Shown: positions 34,018 through 42,011 of the stretch, one piece after another
Position numbering within the stretch: the stretch's first letter is position 1
Layout: every line of letters begins with the position of its first letter
Source of the DNA: CAYQUL01 sp964568925
GTDB taxonomy: Bacteria > Patescibacteriota > Microgenomatia > UBA8517
Length of the DNA stretch: 64,000 bases
Reading direction: 5' to 3'
Assembly (NCBI GenBank): GCA_964568925.1
Contig: CAZMSJ010000003.1
Coordinates: forward strand, 1 to 64,000
Position numbers and translations under genes: made by a program
The notes under the pieces: model-generated
What the model was told of the DNA's origin: nothing
Seen by the model: only the letters and a program-made list of their open reading frames with translations
The model's database searches: none

Positions 34018-34475
34018 GATTTTTTCCAATTGGTGAGTGTTGTCGATGCACGGCTTTCATGCGTTCCTGAACCATCTACCCATGAAGTGACGACCGTTAC
34101 TTCAATCGTATTTGCAGCAGAGGTTCTCAGTGTCAAATTACGTAAAAATGGAACGGTAGAGTTTGGAATAGAACTACCAGATCCACAGGCACCAGATGTT
34201 GCCCAGGATAGGGTTGAGACGCACCAATTGGTACCACCAGCACTTGATCGACCTACAAATGAATTCCATCCCTTGTCACGCTCTCCACGCACCCATTCAA
34301 GAGCTTCTTGGCTATGCCGATTAGCAAGTGTTTTATTTCGAGAAAAAGCAGTTAAGGAAAGGTTTTTCGTTGAAAGTGATACAAGAGCAATCATAACTAA
34401 ACTGACAATTAACACAGCAACAATCATTTCAAACAACGATTGTCCTTTGATTCGTTGAAATCTATTTGTATTCAT
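34014..34475 (-). CDS. type IV prepilin-like minor pilin (PilV-like), 153 aa
   Basis: The leader MNTNRFQRIKGQSLFEMIVAVLIVSLVMIAL has cleavage after Gly and a Glu at +5, but Gln replaces the usual Phe at +1. The globular part contains SQEALEWVRGERDKGW, typical of PilV-type minor pilins. It starts 6 nt after the preceding gene and ends in an ATGA overlap with the next. Confidence 0.83.
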   Translation of the reverse strand: MNTNRFQRIKGQSLFEMIVAVLIVSLVMIALVSLSTKNLSLTAFSRNKTLANRHSQEALEWVRGERDKGWNSFVGRSSAGGTNWCVSTLSWATSGACGSGSSIPNSTVPFLRNLTLRTSAANTIEVTVVTSWVDGSGTHESRASTTLTNWKKS

Positions 34476-34481
34476 ACATAT

Positions 34482-34988
34482 TTACTTTATCTCACCAGAG
34501 GACGTTACGGTAACGACAAAAGATCTGGTTGCACCTGCGACACTCCGAGACACAGTAATTGTTGCGGGAGAAGCAGGAGAGATATCAGTACCGAGACCAA
34601 GAGGTTTGAAGGTAAAAAAGCTTGGTGTTGTACCACTTAATGTATAAGTCACGTTTGTAGGAAGAGCTGTTGTTGTTCCTGTCAATTCAGTTCCGCTACA
34701 AATAGGTCTCATTTCAAAACTGGTGATGTTTCCACCTGAAGACAAAAATCTAAAACGATATCCATCAAATGAACCGGCACAACTTGCTGGTTTTTCACCG
34801 GACGTTGCTTTTGACTGTGCTAGACGCAAGCCAGAGTACAAAACACGAGTAGCAGAATCAACTGCCTGTCTTGATGCAAAATCTCCATAGCCTGCAACAG
34901 TTACCCCAATTAAGGCAGAGGAGATTGCAAGCGTAATTAAAATCTCGATAAGGGTAAAACCACTAGAGTTACGGGTTCGTGATCGCAT
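34482..34988 (-). CDS. type IV prepilin (GspH/FimT-like), 168 aa
   Basis: MRSRTRNSSGFTLIEILITLAISSALIGVTVAGY is a clear prepilin leader. The following FASRQAVDSATRVLYSGLRLAQSKA resembles GspH/FimT pseudopilins. The start ATG 34988 was chosen so that the leader is short and basic; the frame is open to 35066, but that would add an unlikely extension. It overlaps the upstream pilin gene by 20 nt. Confidence 0.86.
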   Translation of the reverse strand: MRSRTRNSSGFTLIEILITLAISSALIGVTVAGYGDFASRQAVDSATRVLYSGLRLAQSKATSGEKPASCAGSFDGYRFRFLSSGGNITSFEMRPICSGTELTGTTTALPTNVTYTLSGTTPSFFTFKPLGLGTDISPASPATITVSRSVAGATRSFVVTVTSSGEIK

Positions 34989-35412
34989 AGGTACAAGAAG
35001 CGCCACAGGATGAGGCTGCGGCTCCACCACAAGCAACGGCTGTTGAGTTTCGTTCAAGAGCAGCACACAAGGTGTAAGTCTGTGTTGTTTGTCGAGAATA
35101 ACTGTAGTTGCGACCTGCAGTAGGGTCTGCCGGCATTGCCTTTATATACCGGTTAGATGTAGAGCACGCTGCACCTGCAGCTGCACTTGTTCCCGTAAGA
35201 GCTGAACCAACAGAGGGAAGGGAAGCTGGGTACTGACCACAATCAGACTTGTAGAGTTCAAGACCTGAACGAATTGTTTCTATATCACTTTTTCTTTTTC
35301 CATCACGTGCACTTTTTTGAGGACCAGTAAGCATCATTAAGACAAACGTTGCCATCACACCAATGATTGCGATAACAACAAGAAGTTCAATAAGTGTAAA
35401 TCCTTTTTTCAT
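34969..35412 (-). CDS. type IV prepilin (GspG/PilE-like), 147 aa
   Basis: The leader MKKGFTLIELLVVIAIIGVMATFVL is followed by the pilin helix continuation ARDGKRKSDIETIRSGLELYKSDCGQYPAS, common in CPR pilins. Six Cys residues occur, several near the C-terminus, probably forming disulfides. An ATGA overlap (35409-35412) couples it to the gene before it. Confidence 0.87.
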   Translation of the reverse strand: MKKGFTLIELLVVIAIIGVMATFVLMMLTGPQKSARDGKRKSDIETIRSGLELYKSDCGQYPASLPSVGSALTGTSAAAGAACSTSNRYIKAMPADPTAGRNYSYSRQTTQTYTLCAALERNSTAVACGGAAASSCGASCTYAITNP

Positions 35413-35933
35413 TTTTTGCCTTTTAAGCTTTCTATTAATTCATTCTCGTATTGTGACAATGTTTTATCAAGGGGAGTCTTGCCACTGGCTCTACCAAAAT
35501 TACAAATACGGTTTCCACAACTTAAAGATAAATCAATAACACGCTCATTAAATTCTGGCTCAGAACTACTTTCAAGCGAAGCATATAACTGGAAGCGATT
35601 TCCATCTGAGACATAGCGATATGAAGCGCCATCTTTAAACTGTGGATCTCGCGGGAGGTTACGTAAATATTCTTCATGGAAAACCTCACCCCATTCACAG
35701 GTTGTGAGTGCTTTAAAAGAACCACAGCCAACAATCTTGCCATTGTCTGAAGCAGGGTACTCACCCATGTCTTTGAAGTAAACTTCAAGAGCATTCGCTA
35801 CTGTTTGAACATCCCCAAGTCGTTGTGCATCTCTACTTTTTCTAAATGAGTTCTGCAAATTAACATAGGTTGCAAACATAATTAATGCTAAAAAGAAAAA
35901 AACTGCGATGGCTTCTCTTTTTTTAATATTCAT
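35409..35933 (-). CDS. pilin-like protein without a canonical leader, 174 aa
   Basis: The N-terminal helix (MNIKKREAIAVFFFLALIMFATYVN) lacks the GFxxxE motif, yet the part after it (RDAQRLGDVQTVANALEVYFKDMGEYPAS) matches the pilin helix end of its neighbour. It may be a membrane-anchored pilin relative not cut by PilD. ATG 35933 forms an ATGA overlap with the pilD stop and is preferred to TTG 35963. Four Cys residues are present. Confidence 0.78.
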   Translation of the reverse strand: MNIKKREAIAVFFFLALIMFATYVNLQNSFRKSRDAQRLGDVQTVANALEVYFKDMGEYPASDNGKIVGCGSFKALTTCEWGEVFHEEYLRNLPRDPQFKDGASYRYVSDGNRFQLYASLESSSEPEFNERVIDLSLSCGNRICNFGRASGKTPLDKTLSQYENELIESLKGKK

Positions 35934-36703
35934 ATAAAAAATGATAACAGGTACTGTCCCCAAACAAGAGTGATAATTGCTCCAAAAATAAGAAATGGTC
36001 CAAAGGCGAGTTTTGTTTTCATACCCGCACTTCCAACAAGCATCATAAGTAACCCAACTGCAGCACCACTTACAAACGAACTAAACATCCACACCAGGGT
36101 AAGTGGGTACCCAAACAAGAGACCTAATGGCAGAGCCAGTTTCACGTCCCCTAATCCCATGCCACGACCTCTGGTAACGAGATGCAAGGTAAGAAGAAAC
36201 ATAGCAGCACTTAAACCTGATGCAACTGAAGCAAAAAACGTTTGAGTAGAGGAGAGCAGTATCGCAAACATAACAATCCCTAAGAGAGAAAAAACAAATT
36301 CATCGGGAATAATCTGAAATTCAAAATCAGTAACGATAATTGCAAGAAACAAAAGGAGAAGTGCAAAGACAAAGAAGGTTACAGGTAAGCCAATTACGTT
36401 TAGCCAGGGAACGTTTTTTACTGCTGCCTCTGAAACAAATGGAGTAACAAGACCAACAACGAGTCCCAAAAACTCAATTACTGGGTATCGCTTTGAAATA
36501 GTCTTTTTGCAACTTCGACATTTACCTTGTAAAAAAAGAAATGAAAAAAGAGGAATATTATCAAACCATGCTATTTTGTGTTTACAATTCGGACAAAAAG
36601 ATCGCCCAGTTGAGATTGAAATGTTACGAGGTAATCGATAGGTGAGAGCCGCGATAAAAGAACCAAGTGCTAATCCCCATACTGCAAAAAGAAGTGACCA
36701 CAT
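35930..36703 (-). CDS. pilD: prepilin peptidase / N-methyltransferase PilD, 257 aa
   Basis: This A24-family membrane aspartic peptidase cleaves and N-methylates prepilins. The N-terminal cytoplasmic zinc site has two CxxC pairs (CPNC and CRSC, about 37-66). Catalytic Asp motifs are VTDFEFQIIPDE (about 146) and GLGDVKL (about 185). It has about seven helices. A promoter TTGTAT-N17-TATAGT (36738-36710) ends 6 nt before the ATG, so this second pilus operon probably starts here with a leaderless message. Confidence 0.94.
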   Translation of the reverse strand: MWSLLFAVWGLALGSFIAALTYRLPRNISISTGRSFCPNCKHKIAWFDNIPLFSFLFLQGKCRSCKKTISKRYPVIEFLGLVVGLVTPFVSEAAVKNVPWLNVIGLPVTFFVFALLLLFLAIIVTDFEFQIIPDEFVFSLLGIVMFAILLSSTQTFFASVASGLSAAMFLLTLHLVTRGRGMGLGDVKLALPLGLLFGYPLTLVWMFSSFVSGAAVGLLMMLVGSAGMKTKLAFGPFLIFGAIITLVWGQYLLSFFI

Positions 36704-36709
36704 ATACCT

Positions 36710-36738
36710 ACTATAAAGGAGATTTTCCCCTCATACAA
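36710..36738 (-). promoter_or_regulatory. promoter of the pilD-pilO operon
   Basis: Minus-strand TTGTAT (36738-36733), a 17-nt spacer and TATAGT (36715-36710). The -35 abuts the hairpin that ends the pilin gene. Confidence 0.6.
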
Positions 36739-36770
36739 CAAACGCCCCGGTAAAGGGGCGTTTGTTTTCG
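36738..36770 (-). terminator. terminator hairpin of the major pilin gene
   Basis: An 11-bp stem ACAAACGCCCC/GGGGCGTTTGT with a 6-nt loop lies about 15 nt after the pilin stop. The T-tract on the minus strand is weak, so termination may be partial, leaving some read-through into pilD. Confidence 0.65.
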
Positions 36771-36784
36771 CTTATCAACAAAGA

Positions 36785-37309
36785 TTAGAACGTAAACGTT
36801 TGAACTCCAGCGGTAGGGTATGTTGTCGCGTTTGCGGTACAAACTCCTCCACCTCGACCATTAGCGGTTGAGTAAACAACCCATGCTGCTTCTCCAGTAC
36901 CACACTTGCTAATGTTTGCCTTTGATTCAAGACGAGCAAAAACAACTGCGCCTGTTCCAGCGGTAAACGCGTAACACCATCCGTTTTGACGGTTGGTTGC
37001 ACCACATTCTGCGGTACCTGTTACGTTGTATGTAATCGGACCTGGTGCAGCGGTAATTTCACCAGAGGTAACCAGTGTGTTTATCCAAGTTGTACTTGCA
37101 GTTGGGTATACACCGTTATTTCCGGTTGCATACGCTTCAATCGCATGGCCTAACTGAGTGACAGATGAATAACGACCAGAGTCACGAGTTCGAGCAAGCT
37201 GTTGGACTGGGTCCAAGGCGAGAAGGACGACCACTGCGAGTGTACCTAGGATCGCAATAACGATCAAAAGTTCGATTAAAGTAAAACCTTTTTTAATTTG
37301 AGTAGTCAT
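36785..37309 (-). CDS. pilA: major type IV pilin, 174 aa
   Basis: MTTQIKKGFTLIELLIVIAILGTLAVVVLLALDP is a canonical prepilin leader and helix. The globular part has YATGNNGVYPTA, a C-x...-C loop and a final Cys. Translation begins at ATG 37309 behind AAGGAGGTGA, which could pair with nearly the whole anti-Shine-Dalgarno tail; this is the strongest ribosome-binding site in the window. With its own promoter and terminator it is set up for high expression and is the best major pilin candidate. Confidence 0.9.
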   Translation of the reverse strand: MTTQIKKGFTLIELLIVIAILGTLAVVVLLALDPVQQLARTRDSGRYSSVTQLGHAIEAYATGNNGVYPTASTTWINTLVTSGEITAAPGPITYNVTGTAECGATNRQNGWCYAFTAGTGAVVFARLESKANISKCGTGEAAWVVYSTANGRGGGVCTANATTYPTAGVQTFTF

Positions 37310-37341
37310 ATTCTCACCTCCTTTCAGCATTCCTTATAAAC

Positions 37342-37371
37342 AGTATCATTCATTTTTTGCACTACTGTCAA
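37342..37371 (-). promoter_or_regulatory. promoter of the major pilin gene
   Basis: Minus-strand TTGACA (37371-37366), an 18-nt spacer and GATACT (37347-37342), about 33 nt upstream of the start codon. Confidence 0.7.
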
Positions 37372-37375
37372 GCGA

Positions 37376-38581
37376 TCAAATTGCCGTAGTTAGCTTATAA
37401 ATTGGAAGAACAACAGCGATAACAAGGAAGGCAACACCAAGACCGAGGAAGATCATAATGACTGGTTCAATGGCGCTAGTTAATGCTTTTACTTTTTGTT
37501 CACTTTCAACTTCAAACACATGTGAAATTTTTGATAATACTTCATCCATTTTTCCGGTCTCTTCACCAACAGCTACCATTTGAGACAAGATATAGGGAAA
37601 CGCATCAGGGTGCTTGGCAAATGAAAATGCAATTGGAAATCCTTTTTCAATTTGATGTGAAACATCTTTAATTGCATCACTCACAATAACGTTTGTTACA
37701 ACATCAGATGAGACGGCAAGACCTTCAAGAATTGGTACACCAGAGGCAACCATTAAAGAGAGGGTACGAGTTAGTTCCGTTAAAATGATTTGTTTTTGAA
37801 GGTCTCCAATAATTGGAATCTTAAAAATAAATTCAGCAATTTTTCGTTTACCAACTACCGTTTTGCTCCACATATAGTAGCCCCATCCAGAGATACCCAG
37901 TACTGCAATAATAAAATACCAATAACCAATAACGATGTCAGAGATTGACGTTAAAATTCTGGTAGAGAGTGGAAGCTCTGCACCAAACTGAGTATAGAGA
38001 GCGGTTAACTTTGGAATCACAAACACAATCATGATGATGGAAACACCAACCATACCAACAACGATGATTGCTGGATAAATTAAGGCTCCTTTTACTTTCC
38101 CTTGAAACTCCTGTGTGCGTTCCAAATTGTCTGCCAAACGGGCAAGTACTTTATCTAATACACCTCCGGTTTCACCAGCTTTGACTAATGCGATGTAACT
38201 TGGGGTAAAAACACGAGGATGACGTTTAATGGCACTTGAGAGACTTTGCCCACCTTCAATGTCAGCTAAAATTTGCTGAATGATTGGCTGGAATGAAGGC
38301 TTTGCCTGAAGTCTCAAAATTGAGAAGCTTTCTGTAATTGGAAGACCAGCGTTAACCATGGTGGCAAGCTGTCTGGTAAACCCTACTAAGTCAGCATAGG
38401 AAACTCTGTTTGAAAAGATCGCGGTGAAACTTCGCAAGCTATTCATTGCCGGACGAATTGAAACAACGATATATCCACGATCACGCAAAAGTTTTGCTGC
38501 AGCTGATTCGTTTGAAGCCTCTACGTCTCCTGTTACTAAATTGCCTGATTTATCTCGGGCGCGGTATACGTACTTTTTCAT
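37376..38581 (-). CDS. pilC: type IV pilus inner-membrane platform protein PilC, 401 aa
   Basis: This is a GspF/PilC platform protein that turns motor rotation into pilin extraction. Two repeated GspF domains (about 65-190 and 270-390) carry FTRQLATMVNAGLPITESF and LTRTLSLMVASGVPILEGL, with three membrane helices and GETGGVLD/GEETGKMDE motifs. It lies 3 nt after pilT. Confidence 0.95.
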   Translation of the reverse strand: MKKYVYRARDKSGNLVTGDVEASNESAAAKLLRDRGYIVVSIRPAMNSLRSFTAIFSNRVSYADLVGFTRQLATMVNAGLPITESFSILRLQAKPSFQPIIQQILADIEGGQSLSSAIKRHPRVFTPSYIALVKAGETGGVLDKVLARLADNLERTQEFQGKVKGALIYPAIIVVGMVGVSIIMIVFVIPKLTALYTQFGAELPLSTRILTSISDIVIGYWYFIIAVLGISGWGYYMWSKTVVGKRKIAEFIFKIPIIGDLQKQIILTELTRTLSLMVASGVPILEGLAVSSDVVTNVIVSDAIKDVSHQIEKGFPIAFSFAKHPDAFPYILSQMVAVGEETGKMDEVLSKISHVFEVESEQKVKALTSAIEPVIMIFLGLGVAFLVIAVVLPIYKLTTAI

Positions 38582-38584
38582 AGA

Positions 38585-39640
38585 TTAACGCTTTAGAAGT
38601 CGTGCAAGTTCAGTTGGTCTCAATGCATAGCTTTGTGCATCCTCAATGGTGATTTTTCCATTTGCAACAAGAGAGGCTAGACTTGATTCAAGGGTATACA
38701 TACCAGCTTCACTCGATGTTTGGATGATCGAATCAATTTGGTGAGTCTTTCCATCACGGATCGCAGTTTTAACAGCAGTAGTTGCAAGCATTAGTTCACT
38801 GGCAACAACTCGCCCCATACTTGCTGACGGAATCAAGCGTTGTGAGAAAACTGCCTCAAGAACGTTAGACAATTGAAGTCTGACCTGTGACTGTTGTTCG
38901 TCTGGAAAAACGTCAACGATACGATCAATCGTTTGGGCGGCTGAGTTTGTGTGTAGCGTTGCAAAAACTAAATGACCAGTTTCAGCAATGGTTAAGGCTG
39001 CAGCAATTGTTTCGTAATCTCGCATTTCACCAACCAAAACAACATCCGGGTCTTCACGAAGAACAGAACGCAAGGCAACTGACCAGGAGTGGGTATCATT
39101 TCCCATTTCTCGTTGTGACACAATTGATCGCTCAGACTTGAAGATAAATTCAACTGGATCTTCAATACTCACAATGTGACAGGCTCTGGTTATATTAATT
39201 TCATTTAAAATTGCAGCCAAAGTGGTGGACTTTCCTTGCCCCGTTGGTCCAGTCACTAATACAAAGCCTTGGCGAAGAGTAGGGAAATTATGAATAAATT
39301 GTGGCAACCACAACTCATCAATTGTAGGGATCTTTGAAGGGATAACACGGAAAGCGGCTGACCAAGTGTCTTTCTGGGTATAAGCGTTTACACGGAACCG
39401 AGCTTTTTCACTAAAGGCGATTGAGAAATCAATTTCTTTGTTAACCGTAAGGCGCTCAATTTGCTCAGCACTCATTACTTCCTTCAGAAGTGTTGCAATT
39501 ATTTCATGGGTTAAATTTTGGTCAAAGGGAACAGGGGACAACTCTCCATGAATACGAAGCATCGGGGCAACTCCAGCCACCAAATGAAGATCAGAGGCAT
39601 TCTGATCAACAGCTAACTGCAATAAATCTTTAATCGTCAT
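38585..39640 (-). CDS. pilT: type IV pilus retraction ATPase PilT, 351 aa
   Basis: This hexameric ATPase powers retraction. ASDLHLVAGVAPMLRIHGEL opens the N-domain. Walker A is GPTGQGKST (about 128-136), the Asp box is SIEDPVEFIF, the Walker B region is REDPDVVLVGEMRDYETI and the His box is LVFATLHTNSA. It lies between pilB and pilC. The presence of PilT implies dynamic pili, for example for twitching, DNA uptake or host contact. Confidence 0.95.
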   Translation of the reverse strand: MTIKDLLQLAVDQNASDLHLVAGVAPMLRIHGELSPVPFDQNLTHEIIATLLKEVMSAEQIERLTVNKEIDFSIAFSEKARFRVNAYTQKDTWSAAFRVIPSKIPTIDELWLPQFIHNFPTLRQGFVLVTGPTGQGKSTTLAAILNEINITRACHIVSIEDPVEFIFKSERSIVSQREMGNDTHSWSVALRSVLREDPDVVLVGEMRDYETIAAALTIAETGHLVFATLHTNSAAQTIDRIVDVFPDEQQSQVRLQLSNVLEAVFSQRLIPSASMGRVVASELMLATTAVKTAIRDGKTHQIDSIIQTSSEAGMYTLESSLASLVANGKITIEDAQSYALRPTELARLLKR

Positions 39641-39649
39641 GGGCAGGGA

Positions 39650-41374
39650 TTATTCTTGAGCGACACGCAATACTTCTTCAATAGTAGTGATCCCTTCAAG
39701 TGCTTTCAAGTAGCCATCCTGTTTTAAGGAAACCATTCCTTCAACCTTGGCTTCCTTTTCAATTTCACTGGCAGGGGCTCTCTCCAAAATAAGACGAGCA
39801 ATCTTTTCAGTTACTGGCAAAATTTCAAAGACAGCAACACGACCTTTGTACCCTGAATTATTGTTCTCTGGTGTTGGTTTTCCATGATAGAGCTTGATTG
39901 GTTTGTCAGCAGGAAGAAGTGGCCCCAAGACTTGGCGAATGTCAGCTGAGATCTTTTCGTCAGGGATATATTCTTCTTTTGCGTTCTCATCAATTTTTCT
40001 TAACACACGTTGTGCAACGATAGCGGTGATTGAAGAAGCCAAGAGAAATGGCTCAGCACCCATATCAAGCAAACGAGGAAGTGCACCTGCGGCGTCATTT
40101 GTGTGAAGGGTTGCAAAAACTAAATGCCCCGTGAGTGCAGCCTGCACAGCCAAATCACTGGTTTCATGATCACGAACCTCTCCAACGAGAATGATGTTTG
40201 GATCTTGTCGCAAAAATGCGCGGAGTCCTGAGGCGAAGGTCAAACCAACTGCTGCATTGATTTGCACTTGGTTAACACCAGCAATTTTATATTCAATTGG
40301 ATCCTCCAACGTCATAATGTTTACCTTTGGAGTATTCAGTTTCTGAATAATTGAATAGAGTGTTGTTGTTTTACCTGATCCTGTTGGTCCACAAATCACA
40401 ATAATTCCGTGTGGACGTAGAATTGAATCCTCAAGGTTTTTAAGAGCGCGTCCTCGAAGCCCAAGTTCAGTTAAGGATGGAATTCCACCACTCTTTTTAA
40501 GGAGTCGAATAACGATCTTTTCTCCCCAGGTAGTTGGAAGAGTGGAGACACGAAGATCAACTTCCTGATCACTGTTTTTAAAGTTAAAACGACCATCTTG
40601 AGGAATACGCTTTTCATCAATCTTCATTGAAGACAAAATTTTGATACGAGAGACCAAGGCATCATGTAATTCTCGAGGTATTGTTAGCTTTTCTTGCAAA
40701 ATACCATCGATACGGTAGCGAACACGTGTTTGCTTCTCGAGTGGCTCGATATGAATATCAGATGCACGAGCGCGTACTGCGTAATCCATAATGTGAGTTA
40801 CAACTTCACTAATACGCTCTTGACGAACGAGACCAGTGTTTTGAGTTACATCGAGTGTTTTAACAGAGGTTCCATCAGATGAAACTTCTTTAAGTGCTGC
40901 AGTAACTTCTTGAGAGAGGGTGGTTGAGTATCGTTTTGCAATGTATTCATCAATTGCCTCTGGTACTGCAGCTGATGGGCGAACACGATACCCAGTTCTT
41001 TGCTCAATAAATTCAATAGACGCAAGATCAAGTGGCTCTGCCATCGCAAGCACTAACTCTTGTGCCGCAGTATCAACTGAAATTGGGAAGACTCTAAATT
41101 TACGAGCAAGCTCTTGAGGAATTAAGGAAAGCGCGACAGGGGAGACAGGGCTTGTTGAAAGATCAATAAAGGGAATGTTATAGAGCTCTGCCTTTGCTCG
41201 AACTAACATTTCAGGTGTTGCAAGGTTTTGACTTACGATAATATCTTCCTGACTTCGACCACTTTGGATCTCAGCGAGTTTTACAGAATCAGCACGCTCT
41301 CTGGTCATTGCACCTAAATTAGCCAATATATCGGCCAAAGAGGTGACATCGAGTTGTGAAGCTTGGGCAGCCAT
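39650..41374 (-). CDS. pilB: type IV pilus extension ATPase PilB, 574 aa
   Basis: This GspE/PilB ATPase has an N1 domain (about 1-150), Walker A GPTGSGKTT (about 324-332), LEDPIEYKI, RQDPNIILVGEVRDHET and LVFATLHTNDA. The tetracysteine zinc motif normal after the His box is gone: the corresponding segments read RKIDENAKEEY and GKPTPENNNSGYKGR, with no Cys. TATAAT (41385-41380) ends 5 nt before the ATG, so the pilB-T-C message is probably leaderless. The -10 overlaps that of the divergent holB-like gene. Confidence 0.95.
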   Translation of the reverse strand: MAAQASQLDVTSLADILANLGAMTRERADSVKLAEIQSGRSQEDIIVSQNLATPEMLVRAKAELYNIPFIDLSTSPVSPVALSLIPQELARKFRVFPISVDTAAQELVLAMAEPLDLASIEFIEQRTGYRVRPSAAVPEAIDEYIAKRYSTTLSQEVTAALKEVSSDGTSVKTLDVTQNTGLVRQERISEVVTHIMDYAVRARASDIHIEPLEKQTRVRYRIDGILQEKLTIPRELHDALVSRIKILSSMKIDEKRIPQDGRFNFKNSDQEVDLRVSTLPTTWGEKIVIRLLKKSGGIPSLTELGLRGRALKNLEDSILRPHGIIVICGPTGSGKTTTLYSIIQKLNTPKVNIMTLEDPIEYKIAGVNQVQINAAVGLTFASGLRAFLRQDPNIILVGEVRDHETSDLAVQAALTGHLVFATLHTNDAAGALPRLLDMGAEPFLLASSITAIVAQRVLRKIDENAKEEYIPDEKISADIRQVLGPLLPADKPIKLYHGKPTPENNNSGYKGRVAVFEILPVTEKIARLILERAPASEIEKEAKVEGMVSLKQDGYLKALEGITTIEEVLRVAQE

Positions 41375-41379
41375 ATTTC

Positions 41380-41389
41380 ATTATATAAT
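41380..41389. promoter_or_regulatory. shared divergent -10 element ATTATATAAT
   Basis: The palindrome supplies TATAAT on both strands (minus 41385-41380 for pilB, plus 41384-41389 for the holB-like gene). Start codons lie 5 nt and 13 nt away. Polymerase cannot occupy both at once. Confidence 0.65.
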
Positions 41390-41402
41390 GAGATTTAGTC
41401 AT

Positions 41403-41945
41403 ATGCATACCTACCTATTTGTTGGAGATGATGTAGAAGCACATATCAAGGCCTTTGTGAAAGAACATGGAGAGTCGATGGTCTTTCCTGTGGAAAAAAT
41501 TGCGGAGGCTCGTGATCTGATTGCCTTCACTCAATATGGCTTTACAAAAGAGACTACCATTATCATTCCTCACTTTGATCTTGCATCAGTTGAAGCACAA
41601 AATTCACTTCTCAAACTTTTTGAAGATGGAAAACAAAACATAACATTTCTCTTAACGGCACGTAACACGGGCGCAATTACCGAGACAATTCTTTCTCGCG
41701 CTGATGTTACCTACTTTACTTCAGAGGCAAAAAAGATTGAATCATTTTTAAGCCTTACAAAGGGGGAACAACTGGCCATCACCTCAAAGTTACGTGACCG
41801 AGACAAAGCAAAGGAATTTTTGCAAACACTTCTGCAAACTGAAAAGACGCAATACCTTGAAACAATTTTGGCTGCAAATGAGGCGATTGAGCGAAATGGA
41901 GTCATTCAACTTCACTTAACACACATGGTAATGCACCTCTCGTAA
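41403..41945 (+). CDS. holB: DNA polymerase III delta-prime-like subunit, minimal form, 180 aa
   Basis: It resembles the clamp-loader delta' AAA+ domain: DLASVEAQNSLLKLFEDGKQNITFLL and ILSRADVTYF correspond to the A-x-N-x-LLK-x-LE(E/D) and SR motifs. The Walker A region is absent, since the protein opens HTYLFVGDD with no GKS/T, as is normal for non-catalytic delta'. It is only about half the usual length, lacking the collar domain. ATG 41403 was chosen; the longer frame from 41343 runs back through the promoter. It precedes hisS. Confidence 0.75.
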   Translation: MHTYLFVGDDVEAHIKAFVKEHGESMVFPVEKIAEARDLIAFTQYGFTKETTIIIPHFDLASVEAQNSLLKLFEDGKQNITFLLTARNTGAITETILSRADVTYFTSEAKKIESFLSLTKGEQLAITSKLRDRDKAKEFLQTLLQTEKTQYLETILAANEAIERNGVIQLHLTHMVMHLS

Positions 41946-41975
41946 ACAAGAAAAAAAGACGGTATAACCTCCTTT

Positions 41976-42004
41976 TTGACTCTGGGAGGCGAGTAAACTA
42001 CACT
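41976..42004 (+). promoter_or_regulatory. hisS promoter predicting a leaderless mRNA
   Basis: TTGACT (41976-41981), a 17-nt spacer and TACACT (41999-42004) end 7 nt before ATG 42012. Confidence 0.75.
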
Positions 42005-42011
42005 TAAGCCT

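Noticed and set aside
41941..42011. T-box or other riboswitch upstream of hisS
   Set aside because: The leader is only about 66 nt, lacks a T-box core and contains a simple promoter ending 7 nt before the start codon.
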